From Lampropedia aestuarii (GTDB lineage Bacteria; Pseudomonadota; Gammaproteobacteria; Burkholderiales; Burkholderiaceae_C), in contig NZ_SSWX01000001.1 of the NCBI RefSeq assembly GCF_004803635.1, positions 62,001 to 126,000 of the forward strand: DNA of 64,000 nt, written 5' to 3'. The notes under the pieces are model-generated. The model was not told the origin of the DNA and ran no database searches. It saw only the letters and a list, made by a program, of their open reading frames with translations. Positions 33,723 through 43,726 of this stretch are shown in pieces. Numbering within the stretch: position 1 is the first letter of the stretch; every line of letters starts with the position of its first letter. The position numbers were made by a program, and so were the translations under genes.

Positions 33723-36700
33723 TCACTGGTCAAATGGGAAATGCTGGCTGCGCAAATCCTTGCGGGTCTCAACCAACTTCAGCGGCTTGTCATCGAGCAC
33801 CACAGCGGCAGGACGCTGACGCGGCACGTGTACGGCTTTTGGTGCAGCCGCAATGGCCGCTTGTACTTGCGCCACTTTGTCGGCATCCGAATGCACCCAC
33901 TGCAAGCCTGCAGAAGACGCCACTGAGGACAGCCCTGCCACATCCAACACAAACGCTGCTGGTGTTGCTGATGCCACTGGGGCATCGGCCTGCACGCTTT
34001 CAGAGGGCACAGGCGCTTGCGGCGCGCTGGCCTGCACCACTGCAGCTGGCTCGGCCACTGGCGTGCTTGCTGCAGCAACTTGCTCAATAGCCTGTGCAGC
34101 TGGTGCTGCTGGTGCAACAGGAGCTTCCGCAGGCTGAACAATTGCCGCTTGCACCGCTGCTGCAGGCTGAACCTCAGCCACTGTTGGCTCAGCCGCTGGG
34201 GTTGGCTGTGTCCCCTGTGCTGCCGCACGCTCAAAGTAGCTGCGGCGGCGTGGTGCGTCCTCTGCGGCGACCGCGGTTTGCTCGGACGCAATGCCTGCGC
34301 CTGGGCTGTGAGCCTCATCTTGCGCGGCCTGAACTTCTGGCTGACTCAGGTCACCCGTCAGTGCGCCATTGGACTCTTCCGCCTCCCGGTCCTGACGGCG
34401 GCGATCACGGCCATAGCGATCACGCGAGCGGCGCTCACGGCGCTCTTCACGCTCACCGGCTTGGGGGCTTGCTGGCGCATCCACTCCAGCGTCACCATCG
34501 GCTTGCAGTTTTGCCTCTTGGGCCACGCCCAACGCAGCAGCATCTTGCAGCCCAACCTCTTCCACGCCACGCTCGTCACGCCCATTGCGCTGGCCTTCAC
34601 GGCCTTCGCCTGGGTTGCGGCGGTTGCGGTTGCGGCCAGTACGCTGGCCTTCACGCTCAGATGCGCTCACATTGCCAGTGCTGTCCTGCGTCTGCGCTTC
34701 CTGGCCAGGTTGGCCAGGCACTTGGCCGTCCTGCTCCACACTGATTTGTGGACGTGGTCGGCGTTCCGAGCGCTCTTGGCGCTCTACGCGTTCTGCCTCG
34801 CCACGTTCTGGACGGTCAGCGTCGCGGCGCTCATTGCGGTTATTGCGGCCCTGGCGTGGCTCATTGCGATCCGAGCGCTCTGCACGGTCTTGACGTGACT
34901 CGCCACGTGCTTCTGAACGCTCCAGACGCTCGGCGCGCTCGGGCTTGCCATTGCTGCGCTCATTGCGCTCTTGCAGGTTGCTGCGTTCACCACGCTCCTG
35001 GCGCTCGCCACGGGCGGCACGCTCTTGGCGCTCGCCACGGCCTGCTTCACCTTGCTCAGCACGACCTACAGATCGGCCGGCATTGCCGCCGCTGCCATTG
35101 CGGCTTCGACCTCGTGCATCTTGACGTCGTTCTTGGCCACTGGCGCCATTGCGCTTGCGGTCTGCGCTCGCATCGGATTTACTGCCTTCCTTGGCTGCGC
35201 TCTCTTGCGCGTTGGCCACGGGCTTGGAGCCAGCCGAGCCACCAAACAGGCGGTTCCAAATACGGTCCAACCATCCCCATGCTGAGGATTTGGCAGCTGG
35301 CGCTACCGCTTCAACCGGCTTGGCCACTACCGGAGGCGGCGCGTCATGCACTACGCCTTTGATACGCGGTGTCTGGCGGTTGGTCGGCTCCTTGGAGCGG
35401 CGTGAGTTGGCCAGCGGATCTTCGATCTCTTCAGCCAGTGTGTAGCTGGCTTCTGGATCGTCAAGGCGGTTGTCGTCACTCTTGAGGCGCTCCATCCGGT
35501 AGTTAGGCGTCTCCAATGCCTTGTTGGCAACAATCTGCACGTTGACACGCTGCTGGATCTCAATCTTGGTGACTTCTGCACGTTTTTCATTGAGCAAAAA
35601 GCTGGCAACTTCGACTGGCACCTGGCAGTTCACTGCCGCTGTGCCGTCTTTCATCGACTCTTCTTGGATCACACGCAGGATTTGCAATGCCGAGCTTTCG
35701 ATATCGCGCACATGGCCTGTGCCGCCGCAGCGTGGGCATGGGATCGAGGCGCCTTCTGACAGTGCAGGCTTGAGACGCTGGCGGCTCATCTCCAGCAAGC
35801 CGAACTTGCTGATGGAGCCAAATTGCACGCGGGCGCGGTCCTGGCGCAGCGCATCGCGCAGGCGGTTCTCGACTTCACGGCGGTTTTTCGCCTCTTCCAT
35901 ATCAATGAAGTCAATCACCACCAGACCACCCAGGTCGCGCAGGCGCAACTGGCGCGCCACTTCATCTGCGGCTTCGAGGTTGGTACGGGTGGCCGTCTCT
36001 TCAATATCGCCGCCCTTGATCGCACGGGCTGAGTTGACGTCAACGGCCACCAAGGCCTCGGTCTGGTCGATCACAATTGCGCCGCCCGATGGCAGTTGCA
36101 CGGTACGGGCATAGGCCGACTCAATCTGGTGCTCAATTTGGAAGCGCGAGAACAATGCCGCTGGATCGCGGTAGCGTTTCACACGTGATGCATTTTCTGG
36201 CATCACATAAGCCATGAATTGCGCGGCCTGGTCGTAGATCGCATCGGTGTCGATCAGGATCTCGCCAATATCGCTGTTGAAGTAGTCACGAATGGCGCGA
36301 ATCACCAGATTCGACTCGTGGTAGATCAAGAATGCGCCCTTGCTTTGTGCAGCCTCATCAACCGCTGCCCAGAGTTTGAGCAAGTAGTTCAAGTCCCACT
36401 GCAATTCTTCGGCCGTGCGGCCAATGCCTGCAGTGCGGGCAATGATCGACATCCCTTTGGGATATTCGAGCTTGTCCATCGCTTCCTTGAGCTCGCTGCG
36501 GTCATTGCCTTCAATGCGGCGCGACACCCCGCCGCCGCGTGGGTTGTTGGGCATCAACACCACATAGCGGCCAGCCAGACTGATAAAAGTCGTCAGTGCC
36601 GCACCTTTGTTGCCACGCTCTTCTTTCTCAACCTGAACCAGCAATTCCTGGCCTTCATGGATGGCCTCGTTGATCTTGGCCTGGCTGATCGAAATGCCCT

Positions 36701-36938
36701 CAGCAAAATACTGACGGGAGATTTCCTTGAAGGGCAAAAAGCCGTGGCGCTCTTCGCCGTAATCAACAAAGCAGGCCTCAAGGCTGGGCTCAATGCGCGT
36801 GACAATGGCTTTGTAAATATTGCCTTTGCGCTGCTCACGGCCTTCAATTTCGATTTCATAGTCGAGCAGTTTTTGCCCGTCCACAATCGCCAAACGGCGC
36901 TCTTCTGGCTGAGTGGCGTTAATCAACATCCGCTTCAT
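33723..36938 (-). CDS. rne: Ribonuclease E
   Basis: The main endoribonuclease of mRNA decay and rRNA/tRNA processing, 1071 residues. The catalytic half has an S1 domain (about 36-125), a 5'-sensor/RNase H-like region, the DNase I-like active site with Asp300 ([14 protein letters not shown]) and Asp343 ([15 protein letters not shown]), and the zinc link C401-PRC-404. From about residue 510 comes a disordered scaffold rich in Arg/Glu/Gly (repeated RGERQER/RAER-like units, about 620-780) and then Ala/Pro/Gln/Val, ending in a basic [13 protein letters not shown] tail. That half should bind RNA and degradosome partners. AAGGA precedes the ATG. The scaffold repeats create long but meaningless frames on the opposite strand. 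Confidence 0.96.
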   Translation of the reverse strand: MKRMLINATQPEERRLAIVDGQKLLDYEIEIEGREQRKGNIYKAIVTRIEPSLEACFVDYGEERHGFLPFKEISRQYFAEGISISQAKINEAIHEGQELLVQVEKEERGNKGAALTTFISLAGRYVVLMPNNPRGGGVSRRIEGNDRSELKEAMDKLEYPKGMSIIARTAGIGRTAEELQWDLNYLLKLWAAVDEAAQSKGAFLIYHESNLVIRAIRDYFNSDIGEILIDTDAIYDQAAQFMAYVMPENASRVKRYRDPAALFSRFQIEHQIESAYARTVQLPSGGAIVIDQTEALVAVDVNSARAIKGGDIEETATRTNLEAADEVARQLRLRDLGGLVVIDFIDMEEAKNRREVENRLRDALRQDRARVQFGSISKFGLLEMSRQRLKPALSEGASIPCPRCGGTGHVRDIESSALQILRVIQEESMKDGTAAVNCQVPVEVASFLLNEKRAEVTKIEIQQRVNVQIVANKALETPNYRMERLKSDDNRLDDPEASYTLAEEIEDPLANSRRSKEPTNRQTPRIKGVVHDAPPPVVAKPVEAVAPAAKSSAWGWLDRIWNRLFGGSAGSKPVANAQESAAKEGSKSDASADRKRNGASGQERRQDARGRSRNGSGGNAGRSVGRAEQGEAGRGERQERAARGERQERGERSNLQERNERSNGKPERAERLERSEARGESRQDRAERSDRNEPRQGRNNRNERRDADRPERGEAERVERQERSERRPRPQISVEQDGQVPGQPGQEAQTQDSTGNVSASEREGQRTGRNRNRRNPGEGREGQRNGRDERGVEEVGLQDAAALGVAQEAKLQADGDAGVDAPASPQAGEREERRERRSRDRYGRDRRRQDREAEESNGALTGDLSQPEVQAAQDEAHSPGAGIASEQTAVAAEDAPRRRSYFERAAAQGTQPTPAAEPTVAEVQPAAAVQAAIVQPAEAPVAPAAPAAQAIEQVAAASTPVAEPAAVVQASAPQAPVPSESVQADAPVASATPAAFVLDVAGLSSVASSAGLQWVHSDADKVAQVQAAIAAAPKAVHVPRQRPAAVVLDDKPLKLVETRKDLRSQHFPFDQ

Positions 36939-37765
36939 GGATGTGTTCCTTCATACGATGCGTCCGGCATATGCTATACGGGCCTCCAAGCCCGATCCAC
37001 ACACCAAATCTAGTGTTCAAAAGTCGACAGATTTTTTGAATCTGTCACTGGTGCCACTGATGACACTGAACATCCGCCGATCAAGGAATTACAGATAGCA
37101 ATCCACCATGCGCACTCCGTTTACAGTGCCAATCTTAAGTAGGGTGGGATTACCAAAATAGAAGCAAAAGCAGGGCTTGAGCCATGCACCACAGGCTTTC
37201 TCCTGGGAGCCAATGGCGACTGCTGAATCTCAGGCAGATGGGCGCGTCGATCCACCACCCCACATGGGCGTGTCAACCGTTGCCCAGGCGCAAGCACAGA
37301 CAGCAGCAGGATCAAGGACAAAAAAACCATCAGCATGAGTTTGCTCAACATAGACAAAAAGCGGCACTAAGCCGGGCACCACGGTGACTGCCGCTTAAGC
37401 AGTGGATACGCACCCAAACTGCCTGCTGCTTTTTGCAAAATTCCAATCAACAATGTGTTCAATGCCATCGATTGCCCCTGCTTGGCCCAAGTTGTTATAG
37501 GCTTATGGCCTGTGGGCAGGTTCAATGTGGCTCAAATGCTCTGTATCGGGTCGCGCAGTCGCTCTTCAAATCAATCTCGAAGCCGACCTTGCTATGGACA
37601 AAGCCAGCTTAAAAGGCCGCGAAATGCTAAAACTTGCCTCTTCGCAGCGTTTTGCGTGACGACAATTGAATCAATGCACTACACTCGCAGCGCTTTTCAA
37701 GAAGACTATCATCTACCTTTCATACAGGCAGTCTGATTATAGAGGCCAAAACAGCCATTGCGCAC
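36939..37765. other. Divergent rne-rluC intergenic region, including the rne leader
   Basis: 827 bases. On the rne side a hairpin with a perfect 8-bp stem (gacagatt at 37026-37033 and aatctgtc at 37039-37046) lies about 90 bases before the rne start. Long structured leaders autoregulate rne in Escherichia coli, so a similar role here is possible. A second inverted repeat (agcggca at about 37360 and tgccgct at about 37390) is also present. One weak small frame (37121-37351, minus) is listed separately. Nothing else is supported. Confidence 0.5.
37121..37351 (-). CDS. Possible small secreted or membrane peptide (weak)
   Basis: A 76-residue frame beginning MLSKLMLMVFLSLILLLSVL, which looks like a signal peptide or single membrane helix, followed by a low-complexity, Arg/Pro-containing tail without recognisable domain. 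No ribosome binding site is visible. It lies in the long leader region upstream of rne on the same strand. It may be chance; the hydrophobic N-terminus is the only argument for it. Confidence 0.2.
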   Translation of the reverse strand: MLSKLMLMVFLSLILLLSVLAPGQRLTRPCGVVDRRAHLPEIQQSPLAPRRKPVVHGSSPAFASILVIPPYLRLAL

Positions 37766-38782
37766 ATGGCCCCTCACTCATTTCACAAAATGGCAGCCCC
37801 CACTCCGTCTCCACAAACTCCACAAGTCCAATTTCTGACCGTAGAAGAAGAATGGGATGGGCAGCGCCTGGACAACTTTTTGTTCCGCACGGTCAAAGGG
37901 GTGCCCAAAACACATATCTACCGAATTATCCGCAGCGGTGAGGTGCGCATTAACAAGGGCCGCGCGCAAGCAGATACGCGCCTAGCGACTGGGGACATGA
38001 TTCGCGTGCCGCCGGTGCGGCTGGCCAGCATCTCTACTGAACAAGCCAAAGCGCCTGCTGCGCCAGCCAAAAGCTTTCCCATCCTGTATGAAGATGACTG
38101 GCTACTGGCGATTGACAAACCCGCCGGCGTGGCTGTGCATGGCGGCAGTGGTGTGAGCTTTGGCGTGATTGAGCAATTGCGCGCAGCCAGACCCGAGGCC
38201 CGCTTTCTTGAATTGGTGCACCGCTTGGACCGCGAAACCTCTGGCATCTTGCTGATTGCAAAAAAACGCAGTGCCTTGGTGCATTTGCAAGACCAGTTCC
38301 GCGAGCGCAGCACCGGCAAAACCTATTTGGCGCTTGTCAAAGGGCATTGGCCACTGAATAAGAAAGTGGTTGATACGCCGCTGCGCAAATACCTGCTGCC
38401 CGACGGCGAGCGCCGCGTGCGCACAACAACCAAGGACGATGCAGAAAGCATGCGCTCCTTATCGCTGGTGCGGGTGCGCACGCACTATGAACCGATCGCA
38501 CAGCAGGGCTTGCCAGCGACCAGTCTGCTGGAAGTCACGATCAAGACCGGTCGCACCCACCAAATCCGGGTGCACACCGCCAGCAGCGGCCATCCGATTG
38601 CTGGCGATGACAAATACGGCGACTTTGACTGGAACAAGCGTTTGGCCAAACAAGGCCTGCCGCGCATGTTTTTGCACGCCTGGCGTCTGAAATTCAGCCA
38701 TCCAAGCAGCAACGAGGCGATTGAATTGCGGTGCGAACCAGGTGCAGATTTGTTCAATCCTGCTGAGCGAACGCCTGAATAA
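37766..38782 (+). CDS. rluC: 23S rRNA pseudouridine synthase RluC
   Basis: Pseudouridine synthase of the RluC/RluD family, which isomerises uridines of 23S rRNA (955, 2504 and 2580 in Escherichia coli). 338 residues: an N-terminal S4 RNA-binding domain (about 32-95, WDGQRLDNFLFRTVKGVPKTHIYRIIRSGEVRINKGR split across it), then the catalytic domain with the Asp of VHRLDRETSGILL and the late motif KTGRTHQIRVH. The first ATG has no clear ribosome site; one eight codons later is also possible. It is divergent from rne, the same neighbourhood as in many proteobacteria. Confidence 0.95.
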   Translation: MAPHSFHKMAAPTPSPQTPQVQFLTVEEEWDGQRLDNFLFRTVKGVPKTHIYRIIRSGEVRINKGRAQADTRLATGDMIRVPPVRLASISTEQAKAPAAPAKSFPILYEDDWLLAIDKPAGVAVHGGSGVSFGVIEQLRAARPEARFLELVHRLDRETSGILLIAKKRSALVHLQDQFRERSTGKTYLALVKGHWPLNKKVVDTPLRKYLLPDGERRVRTTTKDDAESMRSLSLVRVRTHYEPIAQQGLPATSLLEVTIKTGRTHQIRVHTASSGHPIAGDDKYGDFDWNKRLAKQGLPRMFLHAWRLKFSHPSSNEAIELRCEPGADLFNPAERTPE

Positions 38783-38986
38783 GCTGCGCCACCTGGTTGT
38801 TTGCGTTGCGCACTATGCATTACGCGCAGAGAAATCAATATGCCAAACAATGGTTCAAGGTTATCGCACTGATTACGCTGCAACTGAGCAAAGAATTTGC
38901 CACAATTACGTCTTAAAACGCGTGTCACAGTCCCCACTGAGCACGCGTTGAGTCCATTTCCGATCTGGAACACACAGGAAAAACCC

Positions 38987-39304
38987 ATGAGCGACGTTCA
39001 ACAACGCATTGACCAATTAGTCAAAAACAACCCCATCGTGCTTTTCATGAAGGGCTCGGCCAGCTTCCCAATGTGTGGCTTCTCGGGCCGCGCAACCCAA
39101 ATCCTCAAGGCCTCAGGCGTTGATCTGAAGACACTCACCACCGTCAACGTGCTCGATGACGCGGAAATTCGCCAAGGCATCAAAGATTACAGCCAATGGC
39201 CCACCATTCCTCAGCTGTATATCAACGGCGAGTTTGTTGGCGGCTCGGACATCATGATGGAAATGTACGAATCGGGCGAGCTGCAAAAGTTGCTGGCCGC
39301 TTAA
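38987..39304 (+). CDS. grxD: Monothiol glutaredoxin GrxD
   Basis: A monothiol glutaredoxin, 105 residues, that binds and transfers [2Fe-2S] clusters as a glutathione-bridged dimer. Active-site CGFS at residues 30-33, preceded by FMKGSASFPM, and the glutathione-binding WPTIPQLYINGEFVGGSDI. The ATG at 38987 has AGGA nine bases upstream; the frame runs 30 codons further upstream without support. It stands alone here, about 200 bases after rluC. Confidence 0.95.
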   Translation: MSDVQQRIDQLVKNNPIVLFMKGSASFPMCGFSGRATQILKASGVDLKTLTTVNVLDDAEIRQGIKDYSQWPTIPQLYINGEFVGGSDIMMEMYESGELQKLLAA

Positions 39305-39613
39305 ACTTCTTCAATCACCAACTGACGCGGTTGTCACAGCAAGCTGCCAATATGGCGGCCCAGCTCAGAGCACGGTCTTGCTCGGCCATCGCGACGCCCT
39401 ATTGGGTTTTGGTGCGCAAGGCCAGCCGATTTTGACAGCGATGGCCTGCTGGTGATGTAAACACCAGCCGACGGCACGCACTGCCTGGCCAGCGCCAGTG
39501 ACCAGCAACACTCCAAGGCCTGCACGAATGTTGCTGTGGGGCCTTCCGCTGGCCAGACGCCCCCCCCACTTTAGCCACGCCAGATCAGGCCGTGCTGAAC
39601 CAGTATTTTGAAC
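39305..39613. other. Intergenic region between grxD and the globin gene
   Basis: 309 bases with no supported gene. A 10-bp inverted repeat built on a tggcca palindrome (ctggccagcg at 39485-39494, cgctggccag at 39547-39556) is present. The region is GC-rich with a run of eight C residues near 39560. Confidence 0.4.
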
Positions 39614-40015
39614 ATGCAGCAGATTGAACAGCCCAACCCTCAGGCCAGCCCGTTTGAATGGATTGGTGGCGAGCAACAAGTGCGCGCACTGGTCGACCGT
39701 TTTTACGACCTGATGGACTTGGAGCCCGCCTACCAAGCCTTGCGTGCGGTTCATGGTGATTCTTTGGATGAGGCGCGCAATAAACTGTTTTGGTTTTTGT
39801 GCGGTTGGCTTGGCGGCCCTGATTATTTCATCGAGCGTTTTGGCCATCCACGCCTGCGCATGCGCCACATGCCATTCGCCATAGGGATTCGTGAGCGCGA
39901 TGAATGGGTCGCCTGCATGGACCAGGCGATGCAGGAGCTGGAGGTGCCTGAGGCTTTGCGCACAAGACTCAGCCACAGCTTCATGCAAACGGCCGACTGG
40001 ATGCGTAACCGCTAA
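39614..40015 (+). CDS. Group II truncated haemoglobin
   Basis: A 133-residue 2-on-2 globin of group II (TrHbO type). The N-terminal FEWIGGEQQVRALVDRFYDLMD carries Tyr B10 (Tyr31). The proximal haem ligand is His85 in LRMRHMPF, and the group II hallmark Trp G8 is Trp98 in RDEWVACM. Members bind oxygen, peroxide or nitric oxide. I start at the ATG at 39614; an in-frame TTG two codons earlier is possible, and neither has a good ribosome site. Its TAA stop is the first three bases of a dispersed repeat end. Confidence 0.9.
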   Translation: MQQIEQPNPQASPFEWIGGEQQVRALVDRFYDLMDLEPAYQALRAVHGDSLDEARNKLFWFLCGWLGGPDYFIERFGHPRLRMRHMPFAIGIRERDEWVACMDQAMQELEVPEALRTRLSHSFMQTADWMRNR

Positions 40016-40165
40016 GAGCCTGTTCAAAATCTCCACGCAGACCACACAACAGCGAGAGTTGCAGCGCAAGCCTGCACCATCGCTGCTGCATCTGAGCAGC
40101 TGCTATTGCGTGAGCCGCAAAGCCGACCAGTCGTGCGGCCAAATGGTTTGAAAACAGCGTGGCAG
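40013..40165. repeat. Copy of the dispersed inverted-repeat family with a weak right end
   Basis: The left end taagagcctgttcaaaatct, then ccacgcag, is nearly identical to other copies. A decayed right end may be the tttgaaaacagcgt at about 40149-40162. The interior keeps little similarity. The TAA is the stop codon of the globin gene. Confidence 0.55.
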
Positions 40166-40301
40166 CCGCTACACTTTAACAATCTATTCAAACATCACCG
40201 CATTGATTGCGTTCGATGTGCGCCTTCGACCGCCTTGGCCATTGTGCACGCACACTCCGCGTTCAGTCTTTACGACCTGCCGACCTAGAAAGCTCTGCCA
40301 C

Positions 40302-42092
40302 ATGTGGTTTGCCAATATCTCCATCCGCTCCAAGCTGTTGTGGGCCTTTTTCATACTGGTGGCTCTAGCCGGCGTTTTGGGCTTTGTGTCCTTGCGCCAG
40401 CTGATGCATGTGCACCTGACCAGTGAAGAGGTCAATCTGCGCTGGCTACCGGCGATTTCCGAGTCTGGCCAGCTCTCCACTGCACTGAACCGCGTGCGCC
40501 GCATTGAAAGCCGCCTCTCCACGGTGCGCAACATGGCAGAGCTGCAGCAATTCCAGTCCATCATCGACCAGCGTTTGGAGCAGCTCAAAGAGCATGAAGC
40601 GCGCTTTGAAAAAAGCGCCAGCGATGCCCAGTCCAGCGCACTGCTGCTTGACTACAACCGATCACTGTCGGCTTACAACACGGCCCGGGTCGAATTGTTA
40701 GGCTTGGCGCAACAAGCACTGGAGTATTTAGTAGAGCACCAAGTCCGCAACCAGGAATTGTTCCAAGGCATCAGGGACTACTACTCTGGCCCGTTGGAGC
40801 AAAGCTTCGCAGAAGTCGAGAACCAGATCAGCCGACTGCAAAAGTGGAGCAATGACAAGGCCGATGAGGCCAATCTGGTGGTTGCCAGCACCTACCGCGC
40901 AGCGATTGTGCAAATCTCCATCGTCTTGATCTTGACCATTGCAGCAGCACTGGTGTTGACGATTCTGATCACGCGTTTGATCACCGAGCCGGTGCGCCGT
41001 GCAGTCAACGCAATGCAAGCGGTCTCACAAGGCAACTTGACCGCCCCGATCAGCATCACCGGCAAAGACGAAATGGGCCAGATGCTGATGGCACTTGAAT
41101 CAATGCGCCAAAAACTCCAGTCTGTGGTGTCTGGCGTGCGCAGCAATGCCGAAGGCGTGGCAGCGGCCAGCAGCCAGATCGCCCAAGGCAATAACGACCT
41201 GTCCATTCGCACCGAGCAACAAGCCAGTTCGCTCGAAGAGATTGCTGCGTCGATGGAGGAGCTAGGCTCGACCGTGCATCAAAATGCCGACCATGCGCAC
41301 ATGGCCAACCAAGTGGTGATCAATACGACCAAAACCGCCATCGATGGTGGCGAAGTCATGCAGCAAGCGGTGCAGACCATGCAGACCATCCTCGACGGTG
41401 GGCGCGAGATCGAAGAGATCATTGCAGTCATCGACAATATCGCCTTCCAAACCAATATTCTGGCGCTCAATGCCGCCGTTGAAGCCGCGCGCGCCGGTGA
41501 ACAAGGCCGCGGCTTTGCCGTCGTCGCCAATGAAGTGCGTAGCCTGGCACAACGCAGCGCTGAATCCTCCAAAGAAGTCAAAGCCCTGGTCGCAGGCAAT
41601 GCGGCACGCGTTAACCGAGGCGCCGATTTGATGGGGCAAGCAGGCAAGGCCATGGAAGAAATCGTCCAAAGCATTCGCCATGTCACCGACCTGGTCGGAG
41701 AGATCAGTGCCGCCAGCACCGAGCAAAGCGCCGGCGTCTCCCAGGTTGGTGAGGCGATTGTGCAAATGGACCAAGTCACCCAGCGCAATGCGGCCTTGGT
41801 CGAAGAAAGCGCTGCAGCAGCAGTCAGCCTCAGCCACCAGGCGCAGGAGCTGCTCAGCTCGGTTGAAGTCTTCAAACTGGCACACACAGAGACCGCCGCC
41901 ATGCATCAGCGCAAGCCCATGGCCGAGCACCTTGCCGGAGGTTCCAAAGAGCCTGGCCGCAGTGGCTTGCAGCACACGTCCTACGCGCATACTGCCACAG
42001 CCCATCCGGCGCCCCCCGCCCCAAAGGCCGCCAATCACCAATCAAGCACCCCGCGCAACACCAAAGACGATGCGAATTGGGAAAGTTTTTAA
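40302..42092 (+). CDS. Methyl-accepting chemotaxis protein (4HB sensor, Tsr-like)
   Basis: A 596-residue chemoreceptor: membrane segment 1 at about 11-31, a four-helix-bundle periplasmic ligand domain (35-190), membrane segment 2 (192-215), HAMP domain ([20 protein letters not shown]), then the long signalling coiled coil. The tip is [20 protein letters not shown], then [18 protein letters not shown]. The protein ends DDANWESF, a version of the NWETF pentapeptide that tethers the CheR methyltransferase and CheB methylesterase, so it should be a high-abundance, self-adapting receptor. The ATG at 40302 fits the family start ([12 protein letters not shown]). No other chemotaxis genes are nearby. 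A repeat copy follows at its stop codon. Confidence 0.93.
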   Translation: MWFANISIRSKLLWAFFILVALAGVLGFVSLRQLMHVHLTSEEVNLRWLPAISESGQLSTALNRVRRIESRLSTVRNMAELQQFQSIIDQRLEQLKEHEARFEKSASDAQSSALLLDYNRSLSAYNTARVELLGLAQQALEYLVEHQVRNQELFQGIRDYYSGPLEQSFAEVENQISRLQKWSNDKADEANLVVASTYRAAIVQISIVLILTIAAALVLTILITRLITEPVRRAVNAMQAVSQGNLTAPISITGKDEMGQMLMALESMRQKLQSVVSGVRSNAEGVAAASSQIAQGNNDLSIRTEQQASSLEEIAASMEELGSTVHQNADHAHMANQVVINTTKTAIDGGEVMQQAVQTMQTILDGGREIEEIIAVIDNIAFQTNILALNAAVEAARAGEQGRGFAVVANEVRSLAQRSAESSKEVKALVAGNAARVNRGADLMGQAGKAMEEIVQSIRHVTDLVGEISAASTEQSAGVSQVGEAIVQMDQVTQRNAALVEESAAAAVSLSHQAQELLSSVEVFKLAHTETAAMHQRKPMAEHLAGGSKEPGRSGLQHTSYAHTATAHPAPPAPKAANHQSSTPRNTKDDANWESF

Positions 42093-42267
42093 AAACCTGT
42101 TCATCACCTCCACGCAGCCGCGCAAAGCCCCCAATGAGGCTGTGCGAGGCGTCTGATGCGGCTCGGACATGCTGTATGAGCACAACGGGCAACGCTGCAA
42201 TGCGCTTTTGCGTGCCTTGCCTTGTGGACTTCAACGCGGCTGCGTCGAGATTTTGAACAGGCTTTAA
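42090..42267. mobile_element. MITE-like element, internally deleted 178-bp copy
   Basis: Left end taaaaacctgttcatcacct, then ccacgcagccgcg; right end cgcggctgcgtcgagatttt, then gaacaggcttt, so the termini pair as inverted repeats. The interior matches the 281-bp and 266-bp copies through atgagcac, gcaacgctgcaatgcgctt and gtgccttgcc, then jumps to the right terminus. This is what an internal deletion of the longer form would give. The TAA stop codon of the chemoreceptor gene is its first three bases. Confidence 0.7.
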
Positions 42268-42325
42268 TAAGAACGTGTTGATTAATTAAAGAGTCTGACC
42301 GAGGTCAAAGCAGCACGCCAATAAA

Positions 42326-42344
42326 GAGAATGAAAGGCGTTATC
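42326..42344 (+). promoter_or_regulatory. Fur box upstream of the MFS exporter and DHB-AMP ligase genes
   Basis: gagaatgaaaggcgttatc matches the 19-bp Fur consensus at 14 positions by my count and lies 35 bases before the MFS start codon. This places the two-gene locus under iron control. Confidence 0.65.
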
Positions 42345-42378
42345 ATCTACGGTTTGCTTTGCGCACCTACGCTACGCC

Positions 42379-43608
42379 ATGCCCACCAGCCCATTTCGCC
42401 TAATCCCTCTTCTTTTTACCACTTTAGTTGGCACCATGGCCATGATGGCTTATGTGGCCATCATCGGTCCTGTCGTGCGCCAGCTGGGTGTCTCTGAGGT
42501 CATCGCCGGCGTCTCAATGGCCGTTGGCGGCATTTTCTGGATGCTTATGGCCCGGCCCTGGGGCCGCATGAGCGACCGCAAAGGCCGCAAACGCGTCTTG
42601 CTGATCGGTCTAGGCGTATTTGCCATGGGTTATGTGGCTTTGGCAGTTTTTGTCGACATGGCATTGCATACCGCTCTCAACCATGTACTGCTGGCTGGGG
42701 TTCTAATTGCAGCGCGTGCCGTGATTGGTGCGTTTTATGCGGCTGTACCGCCTACTGCGGCCGCAGCGATTGCCGACCACACGACACCGCAGACGCGCCA
42801 GCAAGTCATGGCCAAACTTGGTTCCGCCAATGCATTAGGGATTGTGGCTGGCCCTGCAATCGTCAGCTACGTCAGTGCCTACGGCCTTGAATGGGGCTTT
42901 TATGCAACTGCGGCACTGCCGATCATGGGTTTTTTAGCCATTGCACTGTACTGGCCACACGGCACCGCGCCACGCGCAGTCCCAACACCAGCGCCAGGCA
43001 CCTCAAGCAACCCTGCTCCTGCGACTGGCAAGCTCGCCTTGTTGGATGTGCGCTTGCGACTGGCGATGGCGACCGCCTTTGTGGCGATGATGAGCGTCTC
43101 CATTGCCCAAGTCTCGGTCGGCTTTTTTGCGATGGACCGCCTGGGCTTGGCCGCCGACCAAAGCGTGCGCGCAGCCGGCAATGCCTTGGCTTGCGTGGGC
43201 ATTGCCGTAGTAGTGTCACAGCAATTTGTGATTCGTCTCAAAGGCATTGCCTTGCACCACTGGATGATCGTCGGTGCGTTGATTTCGATGCTGGGTTTTG
43301 GCAGCGTGATGTTTGTCCACCAAACCTGGTCCTTGCTGCTGGCCTATGGAGTCAGTGCGTTCGGCATGGGATTTATTTTTCCATCATTCCAGGCAATGGC
43401 CGCCAACGCAGTACATGCAACAGAACAAGGTGCGGCTGCTGGCAACGTCTCGGCCGCGCAAGGTTTGGGCATGGTACTGGGCCCCTTGATTGGCACCGCG
43501 CTCTACACCTTGTCGCCCATTGCGCCTTATGCATGGATCGCACTGTCTTTAATCGCACTGACGTTGGTCCTGCTGTACCGTGCTAAGCTGGGCCGCATAG
43601 CCAAATAA
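42379..43608 (+). CDS. MFS transporter, probable siderophore exporter
   Basis: A 409-residue major-facilitator permease with twelve predicted membrane segments. The loop 2-3 motif is RPWGRMSDRKGRKRVLLIG (about 54-72), and a hydrophilic Pro/Ala-rich central loop (about 195-215) separates the halves. It is preceded by a Fur box and followed, 118 bases later on the same strand, by a catechol-activating AMP ligase. The EntS-like role of exporting a siderophore or its precursor is therefore a contextual inference; the protein itself does not show the substrate. Confidence 0.8.
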   Translation: MPTSPFRLIPLLFTTLVGTMAMMAYVAIIGPVVRQLGVSEVIAGVSMAVGGIFWMLMARPWGRMSDRKGRKRVLLIGLGVFAMGYVALAVFVDMALHTALNHVLLAGVLIAARAVIGAFYAAVPPTAAAAIADHTTPQTRQQVMAKLGSANALGIVAGPAIVSYVSAYGLEWGFYATAALPIMGFLAIALYWPHGTAPRAVPTPAPGTSSNPAPATGKLALLDVRLRLAMATAFVAMMSVSIAQVSVGFFAMDRLGLAADQSVRAAGNALACVGIAVVVSQQFVIRLKGIALHHWMIVGALISMLGFGSVMFVHQTWSLLLAYGVSAFGMGFIFPSFQAMAANAVHATEQGAAAGNVSAAQGLGMVLGPLIGTALYTLSPIAPYAWIALSLIALTLVLLYRAKLGRIAK

Positions 43609-43726
43609 AGTCGCCTCAGTGCATGCCAGCCGCAGGCTGAGTCCGCTTATAGCGCAGCGCTGCATGGTGCACTGCGCAGCGGCTCATTGCATGCGCCCCC
43701 CCTGCCATCACCATTGATTGAACTCT

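Noticed and set aside
34017-34898. A 293-codon open frame on the plus strand inside rne
   Set aside because: It is antisense to the Arg/Glu-rich scaffold of RNase E; the repetitive codons remove stops in other frames, giving a hydrophobic-looking but artefactual protein.
39365-40069. A 234-codon minus-strand frame opposite the globin gene
   Set aside because: Antisense to a clear truncated haemoglobin, with no recognisable motif.
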